The translations under genes and the position numbers were made by a program. This document shows, in pieces, positions 17,057 through 24,614 of a DNA stretch of 64,000 bases (position 1 is the first letter of the stretch; the number at the start of each line of letters is the position of its first letter). Source of the DNA: Luteimicrobium sp049844995 (GTDB lineage Bacteria; Actinomycetota; Actinomycetes; Actinomycetales; Cellulomonadaceae); assembly GCF_049844995.1 (NCBI RefSeq), contig NZ_JBNCMC010000003.1:620001-684000 (forward strand), written 5' to 3'. The notes beneath the pieces were generated by a model that was given only the letters and a program-made list of their open reading frames with translations, made no database searches and had not been told where the DNA came from.

Positions 17057-17716
17057 ATGGCTCGCCGCGAGCTGTCGTCCATCGCGCTCATCGTGCTCGG
17101 CCTGCTCGACCAGGGGCCGCTCCACCCGTACGAGATCCTCCGGATCATGCGGACGCACCGCGACGACCTGCGCGTCCCGACGAGCGTCGGCTCGATCTAC
17201 CACGCCGTCGAGCGGCTGGAGCGCGACGGGCTCGTCGTCGCGCTCGGCACGGGGCGCGAGGGCGCACGGCCTGAGCGCACCACCTACGAGATCACCGACG
17301 CGGGGCGCGCCGAGCACCGCCGTCGCACCCGCGAGCTCCTGCGGACCGTCCAGCCCGAGTACCCGGCGTTCGACGTCGGCCTCGGGCAGGCGGACGCCCT
17401 CGAGGCCGACGAGGTCGTGGCGCTCCTGCGCGAGCGGCTCGACACCGTCCGCGCCGAGCAGGCCGCCTACGACGCGACGCTCGGGACGATCGTCGGCCGC
17501 GGCGTCCCGCGCCGGCACCTGCTCGACGCGCTCTACGAGCTCGACCAGCGCGCCACGCAGATCGCCTGGATCGAGCGCACCGTCATGGAGATCGAGTCAG
17601 GAGAGCTCGACTGGAGCACGCCCCACTTCCCGACGCACGGGCCCGATGCCCACGCCGGCACGCACAGCCAACCGACCGACGACGCGCCGTCGTCCCCAGC
17701 GAAGGACCCCGTATGA
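17057..17716 (+). CDS. PadR-family transcriptional regulator
   Basis: The 219-residue protein has the PadR winged helix (about 8-85: LGLLDQGPLHPYEILRIMR, GSIYHAVERLERDGLV, YEITDAGRAE) and a C-terminal helical dimerisation domain (about 95-190), i.e. the longer PadR-s2/Vir type. The ATG at 17057 follows AGGGGG at 17045. Its stop overlaps the ATG of an MFS exporter (ATGA at 17713), so the pair is co-translated. PadR proteins commonly repress efflux pumps and are released by the toxic substrate, which is the likely role here, acting on the AT-rich promoter at 16991-17024. Confidence 0.9.
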   Translation: MARRELSSIALIVLGLLDQGPLHPYEILRIMRTHRDDLRVPTSVGSIYHAVERLERDGLVVALGTGREGARPERTTYEITDAGRAEHRRRTRELLRTVQPEYPAFDVGLGQADALEADEVVALLRERLDTVRAEQAAYDATLGTIVGRGVPRRHLLDALYELDQRATQIAWIERTVMEIESGELDWSTPHFPTHGPDAHAGTHSQPTDDAPSSPAKDPV

Positions 17717-19353
17717 CCACCCCGCTCGTCGACCTCAAGGGTCGCAGCCCGTGGAGCGTGCTGCCGCCGCTCGTCCTGGGCTTCTTCATGATCATGGTCG
17801 ACACGACCATCGTGAACATCGCCGTGCCGTCCATCCAGAAGGCGTTCGACGCCAACCTCACCGACGTGGGCTGGGTGAACAGCGGGTACCTGCTGTCGTT
17901 CGCCGTGCTCATGCTGCCGGCGGGGCGGCTCGGCGACCGCTACGGCCCGCGCGCGCTCTTCATGTTCGGCCTCGTGCTGTTCACCGTCGCGTCCGCGGCG
18001 TGCGGCCTCGCCGGGTCCATCGGCTTCCTCATCCTGGCGCGCGTCGTGCAGGGCGTCGGCGCCGCCGCGATGACGCCGCAGACCATGGCCGTCATCACCC
18101 GGGTCTTCCCGGCCAAGAGCCGCGGCGCGGCGCTCGGCGTCTGGGGTATGGTCGCCGGCCTCGCCACCATCGCCGGGCCGGTGCTCGGCGGCCTGCTCGT
18201 CGAGAGCTGGGGCTGGGAGTGGATCTTCTACGTCAACATCCCCGTGGGCGTCGTCGCGCTGGTCTGGGCGGTCGCCACCGTGCCGCACCTCGAGACGCAC
18301 AAGCGCTACTTCGACGTCGCCGGCACGGTGCTCGCCGTGGTCGGACTGTTCCTCCTGATCTTCGGCCTGCAGGAGGGCGACACGTACGACTGGGGCACGA
18401 TCACCGGCCCGATCGGCATCTGGGAGCTGATCGGCGCGGGGCTCGTCGTGCTGGGCGTGTTCGTGTTCTGGCAGCACCGCCTGGGGGAGAAGGCGCTGCT
18501 CCCGCTGCGGCTCTTCCACTACCGCAACTTCTCGCTCGCGAACGTGTCGGCGTTCATGATCTCGTTCGCGATGCTGGGGATCTTCTTCCCGCTGACGATC
18601 TTCCTGCAGTCGATCCTCGGCCTCAGCCCCCTCCACGCGGCGCTGGTCAACCTGCCGGCCTCGTTGCTGTCGGGCGTCGTGGCTCCGTTCGCCGGCCGCC
18701 TGTCCGACCGGATCAACGGCAAGTGGGTCGTCGCCGCCGGCTTCGGGTTCATCGCCCTGTCGCTCGTGCTCGTGTACAGCGTCCTCTCGCCCGACGTCTC
18801 CGAGGCCACGCTCGTCTGGTGCATGATCCCGTTCGGCTTCGGCACCGGCCTGGTCTTCTCGCCCATGGTCAACCTGGCCACGGCCGGCCTCGACCACCGC
18901 ACGGCCGGCGCGGGCGCGGGCGCCTTCAACACCATCCGCCAGGTCGGGAGCGTGGTGGGCTCGGCGGCCATCGTCGCGATGCTCACCGGGCGCCTCACGA
19001 CGACCATCCCCGACGCCGCGCGGAGCGTCGTGTCGACGCTGCCCGGCGACCTGCAGGCGCCGTTCGCGAAGATCTTCTCCGGCGGTGACGTGTCGGCCGA
19101 CACGATCCAGCAGGGCTTCCAGCCTCCGGCCGGGGTCACGGGCGACGCGGCCCGGCAGATCGGCGCCGCCGCCCAGCAGGCCGTCGGCGACGGCTTCACC
19201 GTGGCCGTCAAGGACACGCTGCTCCTGGTCGTCGGGGCGCTCGTCGTGGGCGGCGTCGCCGCCCTGTTCATGTCGCCGACGCGGCGCAAGGCCGCCGACA
19301 CCGACGCGGCGTCGGGTGCGGGGGAGTCCGCGGAGGAGCCCGCCGCCGTCTGA
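17713..19353 (+). CDS. MFS drug transporter, DHA2 (EmrB/QacA) family
   Basis: The 546-residue protein is a 14-helix DHA2 exporter. It shows GFFMIMVDTTIVNIAVPSIQ in helix 1, motif A GRLGDRYGPRALF, motif C region GMVAGLATIAGPVLGGLLVE, and a long extracytoplasmic loop before the last helix (about 430-500) that is common in this family. It is driven by the proton gradient and exports drugs or toxic metabolites. It is the second gene of the PadR operon with a 4-nt overlap, and is followed by a long hairpin. Substrate unknown. Confidence 0.92.
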   Translation: MTTPLVDLKGRSPWSVLPPLVLGFFMIMVDTTIVNIAVPSIQKAFDANLTDVGWVNSGYLLSFAVLMLPAGRLGDRYGPRALFMFGLVLFTVASAACGLAGSIGFLILARVVQGVGAAAMTPQTMAVITRVFPAKSRGAALGVWGMVAGLATIAGPVLGGLLVESWGWEWIFYVNIPVGVVALVWAVATVPHLETHKRYFDVAGTVLAVVGLFLLIFGLQEGDTYDWGTITGPIGIWELIGAGLVVLGVFVFWQHRLGEKALLPLRLFHYRNFSLANVSAFMISFAMLGIFFPLTIFLQSILGLSPLHAALVNLPASLLSGVVAPFAGRLSDRINGKWVVAAGFGFIALSLVLVYSVLSPDVSEATLVWCMIPFGFGTGLVFSPMVNLATAGLDHRTAGAGAGAFNTIRQVGSVVGSAAIVAMLTGRLTTTIPDAARSVVSTLPGDLQAPFAKIFSGGDVSADTIQQGFQPPAGVTGDAARQIGAAAQQAVGDGFTVAVKDTLLLVVGALVVGGVAALFMSPTRRKAADTDAASGAGESAEEPAAV

Positions 19354-19364
19354 CCTGCGGCGCC

Positions 19365-19408
19365 GCCCGGCGGCCCGGCCCCGTGCACACGGAGCCGGGC
19401 CGCCGGGC
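19365..19408 (+). terminator. Terminator-like hairpin after the DHA2 exporter
   Basis: A 15-nt arm GCCCGGCGGCCCGGC (19365-19379) pairs perfectly with GCCGGGCCGCCGGGC (19394-19408). The loop itself contains the short complement CCGTG/CACGG. It begins 12 nt after the exporter stop codon. No U-tract follows, as is common in actinobacterial terminators. The rest of the gap to 19475 holds nothing recognisable apart from an AT-rich spot at 19433-19447. Confidence 0.65.
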
Positions 19409-19475
19409 TCGTCGCAGCGCCGTCGTCGGCCGGATTAACTTTGTGTGACGGCTGGGCGACGCGCCCGCGTTCCTC

Positions 19476-19504
19476 TCGACGGGGAAATGACACGGGCGTA
19501 GTTT
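19476..19504 (+). promoter_or_regulatory. Promoter of the phoH leader ORF
   Basis: TCGACG (19476-19481, four of six bases of TTGACA) and TAGTTT (19499-19504, TANNNT) are separated by 17 bp. The -10 box ends 6 nt before the ATG at 19511, so the transcript would start at or beside that ATG and carry the leader ORF and phoH together. Confidence 0.45.
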
Positions 19505-19510
19505 GCCGAC

Positions 19511-19642
19511 ATGGGCGACGCATCGTCGCCCACGGGAGGCCAGCCCATGAAGCGTGCTCCGCGAGCAGTCGCGGTCCAGGCGCGGGAGGGCCGGTACCGG
19601 CCCGGCGTCGGGCACGGGCCGGCCGACCGCGGACCCGCCTGA
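19511..19642 (+). CDS. Small ORF upstream of phoH (43 aa, or 31 aa from an internal ATG)
   Basis: From the ATG at 19511, directly behind a -10 box and so possibly leaderless, a 43-residue basic peptide is encoded. A second in-frame ATG at 19547 has a good GGGAGG ribosome site and gives 31 residues (MKRAPRAVAVQAREGRYRPG...). The TGA at 19640-19642 lies 11 nt before the phoH GTG and touches its GAGGGAG ribosome site, so translation could couple. No homology can be judged. In mycobacteria a small gene (phoAT) precedes phoH2. Whether this is an equivalent or just an open stretch is uncertain. Confidence 0.35.
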   Translation: MGDASSPTGGQPMKRAPRAVAVQAREGRYRPGVGHGPADRGPA

Positions 19643-19653
19643 GGGAGCCTGCC

Positions 19654-21033
19654 GTGGACCAGATCTCGCCTGCCGCGTCGGAGAACACCAGCTCGACGGA
19701 GGCACCGGACGCGCCGGACGGCCGCCGGACGTTCGTCCTCGACACATCCGTGCTCCTGTCGGACCCGCGGGCGATGCTCCGCTTCGCCGAGCACGACGTG
19801 GTCCTGCCGATCGTCGTGATCACCGAGCTCGAGGCCAAGCGACACCACGCCGAGCTCGGCTACTTCGCGCGGAGCGCGCTGCGGCTCCTCGACGAGCTCC
19901 GCGTCAAGCACGGGCGGCTCGACGCCCCGATCCCCGTGGGCGACGCCGGCGGCACGCTGCGGGTCGAGCTCAACCACACGGACCCCACGGTGCTGCCCGC
20001 CGGCTTCCGGCTGGGGGACAACGACACCCGGATCCTCTCGGTCGCTGCGAACCTCGCGTCCGAGGGGTGCGTCGTCACCGTGGTCTCCAAGGACCTGCCC
20101 ATGCGGGTCAAGGCGTCGGCCGTGGGGCTCCGGGCCGAGGAGTACCGCGCAGAGCTCGCCGTCGACTCCGGCTGGACGGGCATGGCCGAGCTCGACCTGG
20201 CCGACGAGCAGATGGCCCACCTGTGGGAGGCCGAGTCGGTCGAGCTCGCGTCCCTCGACCCGGCGACCGTCGAGGCCGCCGCGCCGCTCCACTGCCACAC
20301 CGGCCTCGTCCTGCACAGCCCGCGCGGCTCCGCGCTCGGGCGCGTCACGGCGGACAAGCACGTCCAGCTCGTGCGCGGCGACCAGGACGTGTTCGGGCTC
20401 CACGGACGCTCGGCGGAGCAGCGGGTCGCGATCGACCTCCTGCTCGACGACGCGGTCGGCATCGTCTCGCTCGGCGGCCGGGCCGGCACCGGCAAGTCGG
20501 CGCTCGCGCTGTGCGCCGGGCTCGAGGCCGTGCTCGAGCGGGGGCAGCACCGCAAGGTCATGGTCTTCCGCCCGCTGTACGCCGTCGGCGGCCAGGAGCT
20601 GGGCTACCTGCCCGGCACCGAGAACGAGAAGATGAACCCCTGGGCGCAGGCGGTGTTCGACACCCTCGGCGCGATCGTGTCGCGCGAGGTCGTCGAGGAG
20701 GTGCTCGACCGCGACCTCCTCGAGGTGCTGCCGCTCACCCACATCCGCGGGCGCTCGCTCCACGACGCGTTCGTGATCGTCGACGAGGCGCAGTCGCTCG
20801 AGCGGAACGTCCTGCTCACGGTGCTCTCGCGGATCGGCCAGAGCTCGCGCGTCGTCCTCACCCACGACGTCGCGCAGCGCGACAACCTCCGCGTCGGCCG
20901 CCACGACGGCGTCGCAGCGGTCATCGAGTCGCTCAAGGGGCACCCGCTGTTCGCGCACGTGACGCTGACCCGCTCCGAGCGGTCGGCGGTCGCGGCGCTG
21001 GTCACCGAGATGCTGGAGCAGATCGAGGTCTGA
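19654..21033 (+). CDS. phoH2: PIN-PhoH family ATPase (PhoH2-like RNase/RNA helicase)
   Basis: The 459-residue protein fuses a PIN RNase domain (about 25-160; RTFVLDTSVLLSDPRAM, VITELEAKRHH, DNDTRILSVAANLA supply the acidic residues) to a PhoH ATPase domain (about 250-459). The latter has Walker A GRAGTGKSA (275-283), MVFRPLYAVGGQELGYLPG and Walker B VIVDEAQSL. PhoH2 proteins unwind and cleave RNA. The start is GTG at 19654 with GAGGGAG 5 nt before it; the longer in-frame extension to 19441 is low-complexity and unlike the family. A small ORF precedes it and a 60-bp hairpin element follows it. Confidence 0.9.
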   Translation: MDQISPAASENTSSTEAPDAPDGRRTFVLDTSVLLSDPRAMLRFAEHDVVLPIVVITELEAKRHHAELGYFARSALRLLDELRVKHGRLDAPIPVGDAGGTLRVELNHTDPTVLPAGFRLGDNDTRILSVAANLASEGCVVTVVSKDLPMRVKASAVGLRAEEYRAELAVDSGWTGMAELDLADEQMAHLWEAESVELASLDPATVEAAAPLHCHTGLVLHSPRGSALGRVTADKHVQLVRGDQDVFGLHGRSAEQRVAIDLLLDDAVGIVSLGGRAGTGKSALALCAGLEAVLERGQHRKVMVFRPLYAVGGQELGYLPGTENEKMNPWAQAVFDTLGAIVSREVVEEVLDRDLLEVLPLTHIRGRSLHDAFVIVDEAQSLERNVLLTVLSRIGQSSRVVLTHDVAQRDNLRVGRHDGVAAVIESLKGHPLFAHVTLTRSERSAVAALVTEMLEQIEV

Positions 21034-21049
21034 GCCGACGGGTCCTGTC

Positions 21050-21109
21050 GTCGAACACGGGCTCCGCGATCGTCCGCAGCCGCGGACGGTCGCGGAGCCC
21101 GTCGTCGGC
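21050..21109. terminator. 60-bp hairpin element, copy B
   Basis: The layout is identical to the copy at 5403: 5 nt outer arm, 2 unpaired, 21-nt arm (21057-21077, starting ACGGGCTCCG), 4-nt loop AGCC, 21-nt arm (21082-21102), 2 unpaired, TCGGC. One G-U type mismatch interrupts the stem. The unpaired dinucleotides (AC left, CG right) show that it is inverted relative to copies A and D. It lies 16 bp after the phoH stop. Confidence 0.72.
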
Positions 21110-21149
21110 GGGCGGGGATCCCGTGCTCGGCGCCGGACGCGGTCAGGGG

Positions 21150-21178
21150 TTCACTGGGCGCCCGCCAGCGGCTAACAT
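21150..21178 (+). promoter_or_regulatory. Sigma-A-type promoter of the FtsX/ABC operon
   Basis: TTCACT (21150-21155) and TAACAT (21173-21178) are separated by exactly 17 bp. This gives a transcription start near 21185 and a leader of about 110 nt before the GTG at 21297. A CelR-like palindrome lies downstream of the start at 21214. Confidence 0.5.
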
Positions 21179-21213
21179 GTCGGCCACCCGGGCATCGTGG
21201 CTGATCACGAGCC

Positions 21214-21227
21214 TGGTAGCGCTCCCA
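21214..21227. promoter_or_regulatory. CelR-like (LacI-family) operator, one mismatch
   Basis: TGGTAGCGCTCCCA differs at one base from the perfect 14-bp palindrome TGGGAGCGCTCCCA, the operator of the cellulase regulator CelR of Thermobifida. It sits about 30 bp downstream of the predicted transcription start, a roadblock position. A perfect copy is present 484 bp further on, inside the first gene. Confidence 0.5.
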
Positions 21228-21296
21228 CGATCTCCGGTCGTGGCCCGCTTCAGGCGCCGTCCTGCACGGCCGTGACCACGACGACGAGGAGCGAGC

Positions 21297-24200
21297 GTGC
21301 GCTGGGCCTTGACGATGCTGCGGAATCGCGCCGGCGCGCAGCGTGCCCTGCTCCTCCCGGTGCTGGCGGTCTCCGTCGTCAGCGCCTCGCTGCTCGGCAC
21401 CTTCGTGCTGCTCCTCACCGCCGGCCAGCACCGTGCGCTCGAGGTCGGCCTCGACCGCAAGCCCGTCGCGAGCCGCGAGATCGACGCCCGGTACCTGCTC
21501 GTCGACGACGCGTCGGGCCCCGAGGTGCTGGCGAAGGCGGACGCCGCGCTCGACGGCTTCCTCGGCTCCCTGCCTGCGGACCGCGCCGCATGGCTCTCGT
21601 CGGAGATGTACGAGGTCCCGGGAACCTCGGACGAGCGCGACCCGTACGTCTACCTGGCCTCGTACCCCGTGATCCCGCACGGCACGAGGCTGGTGGTGGG
21701 AGCGCTCCCAAGCGCATCGACGGACGCCGCGGGGCACGTGCAGGCGGCCGTCCCCCGGGACGCGGCGGAGGCGTTGGGCTGGCACGTCGGGTCGGTGGTC
21801 CGGCTGAGCGACGCCGGCGGCCCCGCCCGGACGACGGTCGTCGTCACGGGCATCTACGAACGGACCGGGCCGCTCGCCCCGTGGTCGCGCGACGTCCTGG
21901 CCGGCGCGACGTACGACCCGGCCTACCGGGTGGTCGGCGCGATGGACAGCTCGCGCACCCAGGCGTGGGGCCCGCTGGTCGTCACGCCCGAGGCGTTCAC
22001 CTCGGGCGCGGCGACGCTCACCCGGGCCGACCTCGTCGCCGTGCCGCGGTTCGGGGCGACGACGGCGGCCGACGTGGCCTCGCTGCGCGACCGGCTCGCG
22101 ACCGCGCGGGCGACGCTGTCGGCAGCGACCCCCGTCTCCCTGGCGGCGCTCAACCTCGTGACGCAGCTGCCCGCGACCATCGACGACGCCGGGGCCGCGC
22201 TCCAGGTCACGCAGGTCGGGCTCGTGATCGTCGGGCTCGTGCTCGTCGTGCTCGCCGTGACGGTCCTGCTGCTCGCGGCCCGGCTGCTGGCCGAGCGGCG
22301 CGCCGCCGAGCAGACCCTCATGGCGTCGCGCGGCGCGACGGGCGGCCAGATCCTCGGGCTCGCCGCGCTCGAGTCCCTCGCGATCGCGCTGGTGACGACC
22401 GCGCTGGCGCCCTGGTTGGCATCGACGCTCTACGGGGCCGTCACCGGCGTCGGGCCGTTCGAGCGCGCCGGCCTGCACGACGATCCCGGCCGTCCCGCGG
22501 TGCTCTGGGTGTCGTGCGCCGCCGCGGCGCTCGTGCTCGCGGGCGTGCTGCTCGGGCCGGTGCTGAAGCGCCGGGGCAGCGACGTGGACGCCGAGCAGCG
22601 GCTCGTCCGCCCGGACCGCAGCGGCGGGCTCGCCCGCACGGGCGCCGACCTCGCGCTCGTCGTGCTCGCCGTCCTCGCGCTCGTGCAGCTGCGGACCTAC
22701 CGCACGCCGGCCGCGGCAGGAGTCGGCGGGCTCGGCTCGATCGACCCCGTGCTCGTGGCGGCACCGGCGCTGGTCCTGCTCGCGGGCGGCGTCGTCGCGC
22801 TGCGGCTCCTGCCGCGCGTCGCGCACGCGTGGGAGCGGGCCGCCGCACGCAGCCGCTCGCTCGTCGGGCCGCTGGCGGCGTGGGAGACCGCCCGCCGACC
22901 CGGGCGCGCCGCGGGCGCCGTCCTGCTGGTGACGCTCGTCGTCGGCGTCGGGGTGTTCGCCCAGTCGTTCCTCGCGACGTGGCGCGGCTCGCAGCTCGAC
23001 CAGGCCGACCTCGCCGTCGGGACCGACGTGCGCGTGGCGGCCGCGGGGGGCGAGCCGCTCGCGACCGCGGGCGCGATCTCCGCCGAGCCGGCCGTCGTCC
23101 GCGCGTCCGCGGTGCTCGACCGGCCAGTGACGACCGGCGGGGCGGGGGCGGACGCGTACGGCAGCGGGCAGCTCGTCGCGCTCGACACGACGCACGCCGA
23201 CGACGTCCTGCGCGGGCGCACCGACCCCGCGGGCTGGTCGCGCGAGGTCGCGGCCCTGCACCCGAGCTCCGCGCTGCAGGGCACCCCGCTGCCCGGTGCG
23301 CCGACGGCCCTCGTGCTCGACCTCACGGCGTCGGCGGACGTCAGCGCCGGCCGGCTCCTCGTCGCGCTCGTCGTCCGGGACGCGACCGGCGGGCTCACGT
23401 CGATCGACCTGCCGCCCCTGGCGAGCCAGGGCTCGCACCGCGACCTCGTCGTGCCGCTGCCCGCGGCGGTGCCCGGCTCGTCGCTCGTCGGCGTGCACGT
23501 CCTGCTCTCGTCGGTGACCGTCGACCCGGCCGTCCTCGCCGACGCACCCGAGATAGGCCTCCGCATGAACGTCAGCGACCTGCGCGTCGTCTCGGCCGGC
23601 GGCGTCGCGGCGGGCCGGACGTCCCCCACGATCGACGACGTCGACCCTGCACACGTCACCCCGGTGCGCCTCGACAGCAGGACGTGGACCGCCCAGGGCC
23701 TCGACGAGCCGGGTTCGGGCTCCTCGGTCGCGAGGGTCACGCAGGGCGGCGACTCGCTGCGCGTGACGGACATGATCGCTCCCGGTCTCGTGGAGTCGGG
23801 CGGGCAGGGCTTCGCCCTGGTCGGCACGTCCGACGCCGACGCGCCCGCACGCGTCCTGGCGACGCCGGGCCTGCTGTCCTCCACCGGCAGCGAGGTGGGA
23901 GACCACCTCACGGTCGACGTCGACCACACGTCGATGGACGTGACCATCGCCGGCACCATCCCCCACCTGCCCGGCGAGCCGGGGACCGACGGCATCCTGG
24001 CCGACTCCGCCGCCGTGGCGCGGGCGTACCTGCTCGGCGGCGGCAGCGACTCGCTCGCCGACGAGTGGTGGCTGGGGGTCCCGGACGCCGACGCGGACGC
24101 CGTCGCCACGCACCTGGTCGACGCCGGGCCTGCGACGACGCGGGTCGCGGCGCGTGCGGACGCGACCGTCGGACCGCTCCACGTCGGCGTCCAGGCGGCC

Positions 24201-24614
24201 CTGTGGATCGTCACGGCGGCGGCCCTTGGCCTCGCGGTGGCCGGCATCGCGCTGAGCGCGACCGTCTCCGTCCGGACGCGGCGGCTCGAGCTCGCGCGCC
24301 TGCAGGCGGTCGGCGCCTCGCGGCGCGCGCTCGTGCGGTCGGTGCTCACCGAGTACGCCGTGCTCGGGGGGCTGGGCGTCGTCGTGGGACTCGCGCTCGG
24401 CGCCGTGCTCGCGCGGGAGATCGTGCCGCTCGTCACCGTGTCTGCGTCGGGTGCCCCGCCCGTGCCGTCGGTGCTCGTGCACGGGGCGTGGGCGACGCAG
24501 GGACGGCTGCTCGCGCTGCTGGTCCTGCTCGTCGGCGTCGCCGTGGCGACCACCACCAACGCGCTGCTGCGCCGTGCGTCCGGTGAGCTGCTGCGCCTGG
24601 GAGACGAGCGATGA
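21297..24614 (+). CDS. Large FtsX-family ABC permease (1105 aa)
   Basis: This very large permease has an N-terminal helix (about 18-42), an extracytoplasmic domain, a first FtsX core with helices near 303-425 including LMASRGATGGQILGLAALES, further helices to about 565, a second long extracytoplasmic domain (about 570-960) and a C-terminal FtsX core with RLQAVGASRRALVRSVLTEY. The duplicated FtsX core makes it about twice the size of MacB/LolC-type permeases. Such systems move lipids, lipoproteins or peptides mechanically rather than by classical transport. The GTG at 21297 follows GAGGAG. The stop overlaps the next permease (ATGA at 24611). Substrate unknown. Confidence 0.88.
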   Translation: MRWALTMLRNRAGAQRALLLPVLAVSVVSASLLGTFVLLLTAGQHRALEVGLDRKPVASREIDARYLLVDDASGPEVLAKADAALDGFLGSLPADRAAWLSSEMYEVPGTSDERDPYVYLASYPVIPHGTRLVVGALPSASTDAAGHVQAAVPRDAAEALGWHVGSVVRLSDAGGPARTTVVVTGIYERTGPLAPWSRDVLAGATYDPAYRVVGAMDSSRTQAWGPLVVTPEAFTSGAATLTRADLVAVPRFGATTAADVASLRDRLATARATLSAATPVSLAALNLVTQLPATIDDAGAALQVTQVGLVIVGLVLVVLAVTVLLLAARLLAERRAAEQTLMASRGATGGQILGLAALESLAIALVTTALAPWLASTLYGAVTGVGPFERAGLHDDPGRPAVLWVSCAAAALVLAGVLLGPVLKRRGSDVDAEQRLVRPDRSGGLARTGADLALVVLAVLALVQLRTYRTPAAAGVGGLGSIDPVLVAAPALVLLAGGVVALRLLPRVAHAWERAAARSRSLVGPLAAWETARRPGRAAGAVLLVTLVVGVGVFAQSFLATWRGSQLDQADLAVGTDVRVAAAGGEPLATAGAISAEPAVVRASAVLDRPVTTGGAGADAYGSGQLVALDTTHADDVLRGRTDPAGWSREVAALHPSSALQGTPLPGAPTALVLDLTASADVSAGRLLVALVVRDATGGLTSIDLPPLASQGSHRDLVVPLPAAVPGSSLVGVHVLLSSVTVDPAVLADAPEIGLRMNVSDLRVVSAGGVAAGRTSPTIDDVDPAHVTPVRLDSRTWTAQGLDEPGSGSSVARVTQGGDSLRVTDMIAPGLVESGGQGFALVGTSDADAPARVLATPGLLSSTGSEVGDHLTVDVDHTSMDVTIAGTIPHLPGEPGTDGILADSAAVARAYLLGGGSDSLADEWWLGVPDADADAVATHLVDAGPATTRVAARADATVGPLHVGVQAALWIVTAAALGLAVAGIALSATVSVRTRRLELARLQAVGASRRALVRSVLTEYAVLGGLGVVVGLALGAVLAREIVPLVTVSASGAPPVPSVLVHGAWATQGRLLALLVLLVGVAVATTTNALLRRASGELLRLGDER
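21698..21711. promoter_or_regulatory. Perfect CelR box inside the FtsX permease gene
   Basis: TGGGAGCGCTCCCA is an exact match to the published Thermobifida CelR operator and a perfect palindrome. It lies about 400 bp into the coding region. With the near-match at 21214 it could form a looping pair for a LacI-family tetramer. No CelR gene is in the window and chance occurrence cannot be excluded. Confidence 0.4.

Noticed and set aside
21178..21276. 32-codon ORF between the 60-bp hairpin and the FtsX gene
   Set aside because: Its ATG overlaps the predicted -10 box TAACAT, so it would not be transcribed from that promoter, and it has no ribosome site or conserved feature.
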